Assembly: GCF_027568475.1 (NCBI RefSeq)
Contig: NZ_JANKZG010000005.1
Span: forward strand, 62,001-126,000
Direction: 5' to 3'
From: Acinetobacter sp. HY1485
Lineage (GTDB): Bacteria > Pseudomonadota > Gammaproteobacteria > Pseudomonadales > Moraxellaceae
DNA: 64,000 nt
The notes beneath the pieces were generated by a model, which saw nothing but the letters and a program-made list of their open reading frames with translations, ran no database searches and was not told the DNA's origin. Position 1 is the first letter of the stretch. Each line of letters opens with the position of its first letter. The translations under genes were made by a program, and so were the position numbers. This document shows positions 48,404-57,879 of this stretch, in pieces.

Positions 48404-51400
48404 TTCTAAAAATAAAATTGCATCTCCTGCATATACAGTTTGCCCTGTATGTGCCACCACTGCATGCACTTTACCGCTTTGCGTCGCAATAACAGGCATT
48501 TCCATTTTCATGGCTTCAATAATCGCAACTGTTTGTCCTTGCTCAACAGATTGCCCTACCTCAACTAAAATTTTCCAAATATTACCTGTCATAGATGCAC
48601 TCACGGGCATATAAGCACTGTAATCATGTTCATCTTTTGGTGTTTCAATAGCTTGAGGTTGAATATCTTTCCAACGGCTCACCTCTTGTTTAAACGCAGT
48701 TTGTTGCGTTTGTTTAAACGCCTCAATACTTTGAGTATTGTCTGCTAAAAAGGTGTTGTATTGTGCAAAATCAAATGTAGTTTCTTCAATTTTAAGCTGT
48801 CCTTGCCCATGCTTAAAATCCAAACGAATTTGATCTAATTCTTGTTCAGAAACAGGATAAAATTTAATTTGATCAAAAAAGCGTAAAAACCATGGTTGAG
48901 TTGAATTAAACTTATCCCAAATTGGCAGTGTGCGTCCAACAAGTTGGTAACCACCCGGTGAGTCCATGCCATAAATACACATATACATGCCACCAATACC
49001 CACCGTACCCTCTGCGGTAAATGTACGCGCAGGGTTATATTTAGAGCTGAGTAAACGATGGCGAGGGTCAATCGGCACAGCACATGGTGCACTTAAATAC
49101 ACATCGCCTAAACCCAGCACTAAATAGTTCGCATCAAATAAAATTTCTTTCACTTCTTCGCGTGTTTTTAAACCATTAATCCGCTGAATAAAATCGACAT
49201 TATTGGGTAACCATGGTGCTTGAGCACAAACACTGTCTTGATAACGCTCTACTGCACCTAAAGTAGCACTGTCTTCAAATGCCATCGGTAAATGAATAAT
49301 ACGGGAAGGAATTTTAAGCGTACTTAAATCGCCCATTTGACTTTCTAGTGCCAACAAATGGTGCATTAATTCTGCTTGAGGCAAAATTAAACTGTCATAG
49401 CGAATTTGTAGTGAACGTACGCCCGGTGAAAGTTCTTTGATACCGTCTAAAGTTAACATTTGCATGAGTTGATACACACGTAAACGCAAGCCCAAATCCA
49501 ATACATTTTCGCCATATTCTAATAAAATATGCTGATCACCCGCTTGGCGATAGACCACTTGTGGCGTATGTTCGGTTGCACCAATGGTATGCAAAACACT
49601 ATTACCTAAACCCTGTACAGTTGGCTGTGGCAATATAGTGGTCAGATTTTCAAGGTTTTGATTCTGTTGTTTTTCTAAAGTATTGGCTTGCTCAATGGTG
49701 AGTGGATAAAATTGAATTTTGTCATCTGCTTTAAGCTGTCCCATTTTCCAAAGTTCGGCTTTGGCAATGGTTACAGGGCAAACAAACCCACCTAAACTTG
49801 GTCCATCTTTACCAATAATCACAGGAAAATCACCTGTAAAATTAATCGCACCGATTGCATATTCACAATCATGTACATTAGATGGATGCAGTCCTGCTTC
49901 TCCACCGTTTTCACGTGCCCAGTCAGGTTTGGGTCCCACCAAACGCACACCTAAACGGTTAGAGTTGAAGTGTACCGTCCATTCTTGTGCAAAAAATTCT
50001 TCTATATATTCAGGTTTAAAAAAGTCAGGTGCACCATGTGGACCATAAAGCACTCCTATTTTCCATTCATTACCATAATTTGGTACAAGTTCGGTGGGTA
50101 CCGTTTGAGGAGGATCAATGGTTTGGTCTTGTGAAAGTGCAATAACATCGCCTGCACGTAATGTCCGCCCTGCATGTCCACCAAATTGCCCAAGTGCAAA
50201 AGTAGAGCGGCTGCCTATATAAAGTGGTACATCTAACCCGTGTTGTACTGCTAAATATGTGCGACAACCTTGTGTGACTTGTCCTAATGTGAGCGTTTGC
50301 CCTGCTTTTATATGGATTGGTTGCCAAAACGCAATAGGCTGATCATCTAATAATGCTTTACACGGTGCACCTGTGAGTGCCACTACGGTATCAGCATAAA
50401 ACTTAAGTGTTGGACCCATTAAGGTAAATTCAAAACCTGCCGCATGTGTGGGATTTCCCACAATTTTATTGGCAAATCTAAAGGCATAATCGTCCATCGG
50501 ACCAGAAGGGGGTACGCCAATATGCCAATACCCTTCACGTCCGGGATAGTCTTGAATAGAACTTAATGTACCCGGTGTAAGCACCTCTATGGCTTTAGGC
50601 GTATAGCTAAAGTCATCTAACATGCGTGTCCAAATTTGCATATCAGCAAAACGTGGGTCTGCAACCACATGTGCCACATAGTCTAAATTGGTGCTAATGC
50701 CATAGAGTTTGGTTTGTTGTAGTGCCTGTTTTAGTTTTGCAATGGCTTGAGGACGATCATCAGCATGCACAATAATTTTGGCAATCATGGGATCAAAATA
50801 TTGCGATACCTCAGTGCCTGTTTTTACCCACGTATCTACACGTATTCCCTCAGGAAAACTGGCTTGTGTTAATAATCCCGGGCTAGGTTGAAAATTTTGG
50901 ATTGGATTCTCTGCATAAATACGCACCTCAATGGCTGCACCTTTAGGCTGAATTGCTTTAAGAGTTTGCCAATCTATTTCATCTTGAGATGCCACTTTAA
51001 GCATACATTCAATTAAGTCTAAACCTGTTACCATTTCTGTGACAGGATGTTCAACCTGTAAGCGTGTATTCACTTCTAAAAAATAAAACTCATCACGTGT
51101 AGGGTCATAAATAAATTCAACCGTGCCTGCACTCCGGTAGCAAATCGACTCACCCAACCCAACAGCTGCTTGATGAATTTTTTGACGTGTCGCTTCAGGT
51201 AAATGAGCAGCGGGTGTTTCTTCCACTACTTTTTGGTTACGGCGTTGCAATGAACAATCACGCTCACCAAAGGCAACCACTTGCCCTTCTCCATCTCCAA
51301 AAATTTGCACCTCAATATGGCGTGCTTTATCAATAAAACGCTCTAAAAACACACCTGCATCTTTAAAAAATTGCTCACCTAAACGCTTTACACTTTCATA

Positions 51401-51937
51401 TGCTTGTATAAGGTCTTGTTCTGTATCACAACGCGTTAAGCCAATACCTCCACCGCCTGCGGTACTTTTGAGCATAATTGGATAACCAATCCGACTCGCT
51501 TGCATTTTTGCTTCGTCTAAACTTTCAAGCAAACCTGTACCAGGCGTCATAGGTACGTTGGCTTGTGCTGCAAGTTCACGCGCACGGTGTTTTAATCCAA
51601 ATTCTAAGATTTGTTCGGGTGTTGGTCCCATAAATGCAATATTATTTGCTTCACATGCATGGGCAAACTCAGCACTTTCAGACAAAAAACCATAACCCGG
51701 AAATACCGCTTCTGCACCTGTTTGTTTAGCAATCTCAATTAATTTTTCTATATTTAGATACGTGTCGCTTGGTTTAACCCCTTGTAAAGAAACACTCACA
51801 TCTGCGTCTAATACGTGTTGTGCAAATTGATCAGTTTCGGAATATACCGCAACACTTTTAATCCCTAATTTTTTAAGTGTACGAATAGCACGTACAGCAA
51901 TTTCACCACGATTGGCAACAAGTACAGTTTTAAACAT
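48401..51937 (-). CDS. Urea carboxylase (biotin-dependent)
   Basis: Carboxylates urea to allophanate with ATP and bicarbonate. From the ATG at 51937, 1178 residues: biotin carboxylase (about 1-450; KSTAGGGGIGLTRC, FLEVNTRLQVEHPVTE). The KipA/AHS2-like carboxyltransferase half begins EVLTPGTLSSIQDYPGREGY near 460, the KipI/AHS1-like half (SPGVRSLQIRYD) lies near 870, and a C-terminal biotinyl domain has the lysine K1144 in EAMKMEM. All domains are complete. The start overlaps the allophanate hydrolase stop by eight bases. No urea carboxylase-associated proteins or ABC transporter genes are adjacent, unlike many such loci. Confidence 0.95.
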   Translation of the reverse strand: MFKTVLVANRGEIAVRAIRTLKKLGIKSVAVYSETDQFAQHVLDADVSVSLQGVKPSDTYLNIEKLIEIAKQTGAEAVFPGYGFLSESAEFAHACEANNIAFMGPTPEQILEFGLKHRARELAAQANVPMTPGTGLLESLDEAKMQASRIGYPIMLKSTAGGGGIGLTRCDTEQDLIQAYESVKRLGEQFFKDAGVFLERFIDKARHIEVQIFGDGEGQVVAFGERDCSLQRRNQKVVEETPAAHLPEATRQKIHQAAVGLGESICYRSAGTVEFIYDPTRDEFYFLEVNTRLQVEHPVTEMVTGLDLIECMLKVASQDEIDWQTLKAIQPKGAAIEVRIYAENPIQNFQPSPGLLTQASFPEGIRVDTWVKTGTEVSQYFDPMIAKIIVHADDRPQAIAKLKQALQQTKLYGISTNLDYVAHVVADPRFADMQIWTRMLDDFSYTPKAIEVLTPGTLSSIQDYPGREGYWHIGVPPSGPMDDYAFRFANKIVGNPTHAAGFEFTLMGPTLKFYADTVVALTGAPCKALLDDQPIAFWQPIHIKAGQTLTLGQVTQGCRTYLAVQHGLDVPLYIGSRSTFALGQFGGHAGRTLRAGDVIALSQDQTIDPPQTVPTELVPNYGNEWKIGVLYGPHGAPDFFKPEYIEEFFAQEWTVHFNSNRLGVRLVGPKPDWARENGGEAGLHPSNVHDCEYAIGAINFTGDFPVIIGKDGPSLGGFVCPVTIAKAELWKMGQLKADDKIQFYPLTIEQANTLEKQQNQNLENLTTILPQPTVQGLGNSVLHTIGATEHTPQVVYRQAGDQHILLEYGENVLDLGLRLRVYQLMQMLTLDGIKELSPGVRSLQIRYDSLILPQAELMHHLLALESQMGDLSTLKIPSRIIHLPMAFEDSATLGAVERYQDSVCAQAPWLPNNVDFIQRINGLKTREEVKEILFDANYLVLGLGDVYLSAPCAVPIDPRHRLLSSKYNPARTFTAEGTVGIGGMYMCIYGMDSPGGYQLVGRTLPIWDKFNSTQPWFLRFFDQIKFYPVSEQELDQIRLDFKHGQGQLKIEETTFDFAQYNTFLADNTQSIEAFKQTQQTAFKQEVSRWKDIQPQAIETPKDEHDYSAYMPVSASMTGNIWKILVEVGQSVEQGQTVAIIEAMKMEMPVIATQSGKVHAVVAHTGQTVYAGDAILFLE

Positions 51938-53723
51938 TTTCTTTTCCTTTTGTTGCACTTAAATAAGCTTTCCAGCCCCCAAACTCGCTAATATCAGTCG
52001 CTTTTTGTATGGCATACGGTTCACAAATAAAGCCTTTTACCCATTCACCACTTTGTAATTCAATCATTCCTATTCCTAACGGCGATGGAATTTCGGTAAC
52101 AAACTCGCCAAAACGTGCTATCGGCATTCGCCAAATTTCTAGCAAAATGGATGTTCCTTGGGTTTGACGCACTAGTCCCGGTTTAGGCGGATGACCCAAA
52201 TTTAAATCATATAATGCGTAATGGTCTGATGTGGTTGCTGTGCTTATCAAAACTGCATTTCTTTGCGTAAGCTGATGGTTTAATGGCATTTGAGTTAAAT
52301 GTGCCCCCACTACCGCCACATCAACAAACCCTTTAACAGGAACACTCACAATTGTAGTCGGCAAATTTTTATGTAATGCCCCTAGTGAAATATTGATAAA
52401 TTTTTGCCATTTTTCGCCAAAATTAACTAACGCTTGGTCATGCCATTTTGGTGCAATCAGTGTGATACCAAACGGTAATCCATCTGCTCTAAAGGTAGCA
52501 GGCAGTGCCAATGCACTTAAATCGGCTAAATTGGTAAAGTTGGTATAAGTACCAAATTGGGAGTTATATGCAATCGGCTCTTGTTGCATTTCTTCTAGGG
52601 TATGTATGGTAGGCGATGTAGGTACAATTAATGCATCAAACTGAGCAAGTTGGTTTTGAATCACACGAGTAAGCGAAGCACGTAAGTATTCGGCTTGATA
52701 AGCATCTATTGCACTAAATTTTTCGCCTTGTTGCACAATTTTGAGCACCGTCGGGTCAAAGTCATCTAGATGATGGGTTAAAAATTCTTGTAACACCGCT
52801 GTGCGTTCGGCAACCCAAGAACCTTGATAAAGCTGTAGAGCAAGTTGTTCAAATGCGGAAAAATCAATTTCAATTAATGTTGCACCAAAATCTTTAAGTT
52901 GTTTTAAGCTCTGTTTGAATGCCTGTTCCGATTGTGTATCTCCAAAAAACTCAAGCGTTTTAGGTACAGCAAATTGAGGAGAAGATGCAAATTGAGCAGG
53001 TGAAGTATGTGGATTTTGTTGTGAATAACTGTCTGTTGGGTCGTATCGCTCCATTATATGTGCTACAAACCCTGCATCTGAAGCAGTAAGTGCAAAAATA
53101 GAAATACAATCTAATGTTTTACATGCGGGGACTAAACCTGTGTTGGAAAAACGTCCCTTACTTGGTTTTAACCCCACAATATTGTTAAACCCAGCAGGTA
53201 CACGCCCTGACCCTGCGGTATCTGTACCTAATGCAAATGGCACTAAACCGCGTGCAACCACACTTGCAGAACCAGAGCTTGAACCACCACTCACATAGTG
53301 AGCGTCAAAAGAATTTGGTACAGCCCCAAATGGTGAGCGTGTCCCTACAAGCCCCGTTGCAAATTGGTCAAGATTAGTTTTGCCAACCACCACAGCACCC
53401 GCCTGTTTTAACAACCCAACTACATAGGCATCATTTTGTTTAATTTGCTGAAGTGCTTTACATGCTGCCGTTGTGGCAAAACCCGCGACATCAATATTGT
53501 CTTTTACTGCAAAGGGTATGCCATATAACGGTAAATACTCTTGCCCTTGTAAGGCATCTAATTGTTGGCTTAATGTTGCCGAATCTACAACCGAAATCCA
53601 AGCAGGATCATTTGGGTCAAACTGTGCTACAAGCTCATTTAAAATGGATAAATCTATTTTTTTTGATCGGTAGGCATCTTGCCACTGAGCTATGGTTAAG
53701 CCTTTAAGGTCATTTACTTTCAT
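51930..53723 (-). CDS. atzF: Allophanate hydrolase
   Basis: Amidase-signature enzyme that hydrolyses allophanate to CO2 and two ammonia. Catalytic residues are visible: K74 in FAVKDNIDV, cis-Ser S147 in SGGSSSGSA and nucleophile S171 in TAGSGRVPAGFN. Their spacing agrees with the known AtzF triad. 597 residues include the C-terminal domain of full-length enzymes (after about residue 460). First gene of the allophanate hydrolase-urea carboxylase pair; ribosome site GGATAAAAG. An operator-like site stands 35-50 bases upstream. Confidence 0.94.
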   Translation of the reverse strand: MKVNDLKGLTIAQWQDAYRSKKIDLSILNELVAQFDPNDPAWISVVDSATLSQQLDALQGQEYLPLYGIPFAVKDNIDVAGFATTAACKALQQIKQNDAYVVGLLKQAGAVVVGKTNLDQFATGLVGTRSPFGAVPNSFDAHYVSGGSSSGSASVVARGLVPFALGTDTAGSGRVPAGFNNIVGLKPSKGRFSNTGLVPACKTLDCISIFALTASDAGFVAHIMERYDPTDSYSQQNPHTSPAQFASSPQFAVPKTLEFFGDTQSEQAFKQSLKQLKDFGATLIEIDFSAFEQLALQLYQGSWVAERTAVLQEFLTHHLDDFDPTVLKIVQQGEKFSAIDAYQAEYLRASLTRVIQNQLAQFDALIVPTSPTIHTLEEMQQEPIAYNSQFGTYTNFTNLADLSALALPATFRADGLPFGITLIAPKWHDQALVNFGEKWQKFINISLGALHKNLPTTIVSVPVKGFVDVAVVGAHLTQMPLNHQLTQRNAVLISTATTSDHYALYDLNLGHPPKPGLVRQTQGTSILLEIWRMPIARFGEFVTEIPSPLGIGMIELQSGEWVKGFICEPYAIQKATDISEFGGWKAYLSATKGKENV

Positions 53724-53757
53724 CTTTTATCCATGCATCTGTTTCATTTACTACAAT

Positions 53758-53773
53758 GCATGAACTATGCCAA
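53758..53773 (-). promoter_or_regulatory. Putative purine-regulon operator, site C (before allophanate hydrolase)
   Basis: On the minus strand TTGGCATAGTTCATGC, 35 bases before the allophanate hydrolase start, matching sites A and B at 13 or more positions. Confidence 0.6.
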
Positions 53774-53918
53774 CCTCTAAGTGTCCTTAAGCGTTAAAAT
53801 GACCCACGATACCCAACTATATAAAGCAAGATATATCCCACATACAATCAAAATAAAATAAAATAAAGCATCTGACGCTTCCATTTCGTTTATTTTGATT
53901 GATTAAAGCAAACTTATA

Positions 53919-55085
53919 TCAAGATCGTATCAAGATTGAGGCAAACTCAAAATAATCTCTAGCCCCCCCTTCAGGATGATTACGTGCCACTAAGCATCCG
54001 TTATGTGCATGAGCAATTGCCGTTGCAATAGATAAACCCAAACCTGTTCCACCTAAATGACGTGCCCGAGAGGCTTCGGCTCGTGTAAATTTTTGGAAAA
54101 TTGTATCTAAAAATTCGTTAGGAACACCTTGTCCATTATCTTTAAAACTGACATAGATATAGTGCTGTTCACTCCAAGAGGTAATTGTCATTTTTTTACC
54201 TTCTTTGGCATAACGTAATGCATTTTCTAAAATAATAGTAATCAATTGACCTAAACGTAAAGGATCAACACATAACACCGTTTTAGCAACCTGATTATCA
54301 ATTTCAAAATGAATGAGCTGAGGGCTTAACCATTGGATTTTTTGTTGTATCAATTCAGCTAAACATATGGGTTGTTTATTTAAGTTTAATTGTTGAGCTG
54401 TCATTAAAGACAAAAAGTGTAAATCCCTCACCAACTGATTTAAGTGCTGCAACTGTGCCATTACCATATTTAATTGTTTTGGATTAGGCTCAAAAACACC
54501 ATCAAGCATACCCTGTAAGCGTCCAATAGCAGCCGTTAAAGGTGAGCGTAATTCATGAGCTAATGCCACATGAGAAGCTTTTAGTTCTCTATCATATTGC
54601 TGTAACTGCCGTGTCATGGTATTAAAATCGTCAGTTAACTGTAATAGCTCTTGAGGCACATGTTGTTCTTTAGAGGCAGTCACATTAAATTGACCACGAG
54701 TCACTGCTTTTGCCGTTTGGGCGAGTTCACTAAATTGTGTAGATAATGGTTTTGCTGCTCTTAAACCTAATGTAATCATAATAGGAACAATGACAACCAC
54801 AAGTACACCCAATAAGCCCCAATCAGTTGAGGTGATAGACGGATCTGAATAAGATTGTCCGAACCATGTATCTACTAATTGATTAAACCTTGCTGTATTG
54901 GCAGATGGGTATGCCCTTAAATACAAAAATTCTTGTTGTACTACTAATGGCATTTGATGCAATACCCACCAGTTTAAAATTGCATAACGCAACCACATAC
55001 ATAAAGCAATTAAAACAATACTACCAACCGCTAAAGAAAAAATCCGTAGGCAAAACCACCGCCATAAGCTATGTGACTCATACAT
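53919..55085 (-). CDS. AdeS-like sensor histidine kinase
   Basis: Membrane sensor kinase. Two transmembrane segments (about 11-33 and 88-110) flank a short periplasmic loop, then come a HAMP linker and a HisKA domain with the phospho-His H177 in LAHELRSPLTAA and RLQGMLDGVFEPN. The ATPase follows with ENALRYAKEG, DNGQGVPNE and GGTGLGLSIATA. The RLQG-DGVF-P block and overall length resemble AdeS of Acinetobacter. The start at 55085 overlaps the regulator stop by eight bases. The partner regulator is broken, so signalling may go to another regulator or be lost. Confidence 0.85.
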   Translation of the reverse strand: MYESHSLWRWFCLRIFSLAVGSIVLIALCMWLRYAILNWWVLHQMPLVVQQEFLYLRAYPSANTARFNQLVDTWFGQSYSDPSITSTDWGLLGVLVVVIVPIMITLGLRAAKPLSTQFSELAQTAKAVTRGQFNVTASKEQHVPQELLQLTDDFNTMTRQLQQYDRELKASHVALAHELRSPLTAAIGRLQGMLDGVFEPNPKQLNMVMAQLQHLNQLVRDLHFLSLMTAQQLNLNKQPICLAELIQQKIQWLSPQLIHFEIDNQVAKTVLCVDPLRLGQLITIILENALRYAKEGKKMTITSWSEQHYIYVSFKDNGQGVPNEFLDTIFQKFTRAEASRARHLGGTGLGLSIATAIAHAHNGCLVARNHPEGGARDYFEFASILIRS

Positions 55086-55670
55086 GAGCAAACCGATACC
55101 CAATGCCACGTACATTAATTAAAATTTGACAAACCCCATATACCTCAAGCTTTTTTCGTAAATTATAAATATGTGTATCTACAACCCTTTCTAAGGCATT
55201 GCTTTCGGGCAAGCAAATTTCTAATAATTCAAAACGTGTAAAAACACGTAACGGAGAACATAACAGTGTTGCTAACACATTAAACTCTGTAAGTGTTAAT
55301 TCGAGGGTCTGTGCATCTACCCTTGCGGTCATTGCCGTACAATCAACGATTAAGTTTTTATATATAAGCAGTTTGGTATTTTCTTGAGTTTGTTGTGTAC
55401 GGCGTAATACAGATTGAATTCGTCCCATCACCTCACCACGGTGATAAGGCTTTACAATATAGTCATCTGCCCCATAACGTAAAGCACCTATTTTTTCACT
55501 TGGTTCGCCAATGGCAGTTAACATAATAATAGGCGTATTTTGCTTTTTACGAATTTGCGTTAAAACTTCATGCCCATCGTATTTTACAATTACATTAAAA
55601 TTTTCTCTTTGTAAGTATGCTTCTAAAACACTTGCGGCATCTTGGTCATCCTCAATGCTGTTTTTTGCTT
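55078..55670 (-). pseudogene. AdeR-like response regulator, truncated and internally deleted
   Basis: The frame is continuous upstream to about 55670 although the first ATG is at 55524. Read without a start, it gives SIEDDQDAASVLEAYLQREN, then VKYDGHE joined straight to VLTQIRKKQNTPIIMLTA, then a full receiver end (GADDYIVKPY) and an OmpR-type winged helix ending GIGYRFAHV. Compared with AdeR and other OmpR regulators, the N-terminal residues before the acidic pair are missing. About 25 residues containing the phospho-acceptor aspartate (DLxLLDxxLP) are deleted between DGHE and VL. The recombinase stop lies a few bases away. Only a DNA-binding fragment from 55524 could be made. Confidence 0.75.
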
Positions 55671-55675
55671 CATTT

Positions 55676-56239
55676 TTACAACTTTGTTAAATACTTATAA
55701 ACCGTTTGTCTAGTAATGCCAAATGCTTTTCCTAATGCAGCTTTAGATGTGTATTCTTTATTTTTCCATGCTAAATTTAAGGCTTCGACTTGAGCAGGTT
55801 TTAGTGCTTTAACACGCCCTTTATATTTTCCTTTTGCTGCTGCAAGTTTAATTCCTTCTCTTTGACGCTCCAAAATTAAAGACCGTTCAAATTCGGCAAA
55901 TGCTCCCATCAATTGCAACATTAAATTATCCATGGCTGTGGATTGTGCAGTAAACGTAATTTTTTCTTTTAAAAATTCAATTGCTATTCCCTTTTTAATC
56001 ATGTCATCCACAATACCCACTAAATCTTTTAAGCTACGTGCTAAACGATCCATAGAATGTACAACAATGACATCGCCTTCTCGGACATAGTTCATCATAT
56101 TTTTAAATTCTGGACGTTCTATATTTTTACCTGAAGCATAATCAATAAAACGCTTATCACAATGTACACCTTCTAATTGACGTCCTACATTTTGATCTGC
56201 TGTACTTACACGAATATAGCCAACACGCTGTCCCGTCAT
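55676..56239 (-). CDS. Serine recombinase (resolvase/invertase family)
   Basis: Small serine recombinase. Catalytic Ser S12 lies in GYIRVSTADQN, the resolvase core includes DRLARSLKDL and FAEFERSLILERQREG, and a C-terminal helix-turn-helix is seen in SKAALGKAFGITRQTVYKYL. 187 residues, full length, of the type found as Tn3-family resolvases and plasmid-borne invertases in Acinetobacter. It ends at the point where the AdeR-like regulator loses its beginning, so it marks an insertion or a deletion end. No transposase or clear terminal inverted repeats are nearby. Confidence 0.9.
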   Translation of the reverse strand: MTGQRVGYIRVSTADQNVGRQLEGVHCDKRFIDYASGKNIERPEFKNMMNYVREGDVIVVHSMDRLARSLKDLVGIVDDMIKKGIAIEFLKEKITFTAQSTAMDNLMLQLMGAFAEFERSLILERQREGIKLAAAKGKYKGRVKALKPAQVEALNLAWKNKEYTSKAALGKAFGITRQTVYKYLTKL

Positions 56240-56455
56240 AACACTCTTTTCTAATTTGTTTAATATGGCTCTATAATATCAGAATTACATGTAATTTTGT
56301 CTAAAAAATAACAACAAGCTCTTATTTTTAAACAATAAGTCTAATATGTTCATTTAGAAAAATATGTTTACCTATTTACTTATATTTGTATCACAACATC
56401 ACGATATTGTTCGTATAAGATGTAAAGGTGAACTTAAAAATAAGGATAGATCGTC

Positions 56456-57847
56456 ATGGCATTTGCAACTATTAATCCCTATACAGGCGAAACACTCAAA
56501 ACTTTCCCAGATGCAACTGATGAACAAATTGCTCAAGCAATTGAAGATGCAGACAACACATTTAAAACATGGAAAACAACGGCTTTTTCACAACGTGCCG
56601 CAATTTTACAAAAAGCTGCCGATCTGCTACGCACCCAAAAAGACCATTATGCACAATTTCTAACCTTAGAAATGGGTAAAATTATTGGTGAAGCACAAGC
56701 AGAAGTTGAACTCTCTGCTCAAATTTTTGAATACTATGCAAAACATGCAGAAAAATTGCTTGAACCTGAAAAATTACCTGTTCTTGATCCTGCCGAGGGC
56801 GAAGCAGTTGTTGTGCATGAACCATTAGGTGTATTACTTGCTGTAGAACCTTGGAATTTTCCGTACTATCAAATTGCACGCATTATTGCCCCGCAACTTT
56901 CTGCAGGAAATACAATTTTATTAAAACATGCGTCTAATGTTCCGCAATGTGCTTTAGCCTTTGAACAGCTCATGCAAGATGCAGGCTTACCAAAAGGTGC
57001 ATTTATTAATTTATTTGTAACGCATCACAAAATTGAAGATATTTTAAAAGATCCACGCGTACATGGCGTTGCACTCACAGGTTCAGAACTTGCAGGTGCA
57101 AGTGTGGCTCAATTGGCGGCAAAATATCTTAAAAAATCAACCTTAGAACTCGGCGGTGCAGATGCATTTGTTGTACTTGCCGATGCAGACCTAGAAAAAA
57201 CCGTAAAATGGGCAGTGTTTGGACGTCACTGGAATGCAGGACAAGTTTGTGTCTCTTCTAAACGCATGATTATTGATGAAAAAATCTATGATCAATTTTT
57301 AGAACAATACACAAAAGGTGTGGCAGCACTTAAAGCAGGTGACCCAATGGACCCAAGTACACAACTTGCTCCTCTGTCCTCGCAACGTGCCGCAGACCAA
57401 GTCAAAGAACAAATTAAAAAAGCTGTGAAACATGGTGCAACTGCCGTAGAAGTAGGCGAAAAAGTTCCCGCTCAAGGTGCATTTGTTCAACCCACTATTT
57501 TAACCAATGTAACACCAGATAACCCTGCCTATTACGAAGAGTTTTTTGGTCCTGTCTCAATGATTTTAAAAGCCAAAGACGAACAAGATGCCATTGCAAT
57601 TGCCAATGACTCCCACTTTGGTTTAGGGGGTTCTGTATTTACTTCTAACCCAAAACATGGCTTTGAGGTAGCAAAACAAATCACAACAGGCATGGTTTTT
57701 GTCAACCATCCTACAATGGTAAAAGCAGATTTACCTTTTGGCGGTGTAAAACGCTCAGGCTATGGACGTGAACTTATTGGACTTGGCTTAAAAGAGTTTG
57801 TAAACCATAAACTCATTGATGTTGTGGATATTGACGCACCATTTTAA
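56456..57847 (+). CDS. NAD(P)-dependent aldehyde dehydrogenase, succinate-semialdehyde type
   Basis: Member of the aldehyde dehydrogenase superfamily, close in form to the short succinate-semialdehyde dehydrogenases (YneI/Sad type). It shows EPWNFPYYQIARI near residue 130, the glycine-rich GSELAG near 204, the catalytic glutamate in LELGGADAFVV near 232 and the catalytic cysteine in NAGQVCVSSKR near 266; EEFFGPV follows near 363. Length 463. A ribosome site AAGGAT precedes the ATG. No evidence links it to the purine pathway. It is followed by a terminator. Confidence 0.88.
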   Translation: MAFATINPYTGETLKTFPDATDEQIAQAIEDADNTFKTWKTTAFSQRAAILQKAADLLRTQKDHYAQFLTLEMGKIIGEAQAEVELSAQIFEYYAKHAEKLLEPEKLPVLDPAEGEAVVVHEPLGVLLAVEPWNFPYYQIARIIAPQLSAGNTILLKHASNVPQCALAFEQLMQDAGLPKGAFINLFVTHHKIEDILKDPRVHGVALTGSELAGASVAQLAAKYLKKSTLELGGADAFVVLADADLEKTVKWAVFGRHWNAGQVCVSSKRMIIDEKIYDQFLEQYTKGVAALKAGDPMDPSTQLAPLSSQRAADQVKEQIKKAVKHGATAVEVGEKVPAQGAFVQPTILTNVTPDNPAYYEEFFGPVSMILKAKDEQDAIAIANDSHFGLGGSVFTSNPKHGFEVAKQITTGMVFVNHPTMVKADLPFGGVKRSGYGRELIGLGLKEFVNHKLIDVVDIDAPF

Positions 57848-57855
57848 AACAAAAT

Positions 57856-57879
57856 AGCCTCATTGATGAGGCTCTTTTT
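57856..57879 (+). terminator. Rho-independent terminator of the aldehyde dehydrogenase gene
   Basis: Seven-base-pair stem AGCCTCA/TGAGGCT with a four-base loop and a CTTTTT tail. Confidence 0.75.

Noticed and set aside
56240-56455. A res site or transposon terminal repeats upstream of the serine recombinase
   Set aside because: I saw short AT-rich inverted stretches (for example around 56300-56330) but no arrangement matching a three-subsite res or Tn3 end.
56456-57847. Aldehyde dehydrogenase as part of the purine pathway
   Set aside because: No purine step needs it, it has its own ribosome site and terminator, and it is on the opposite strand from the Rieske operon.
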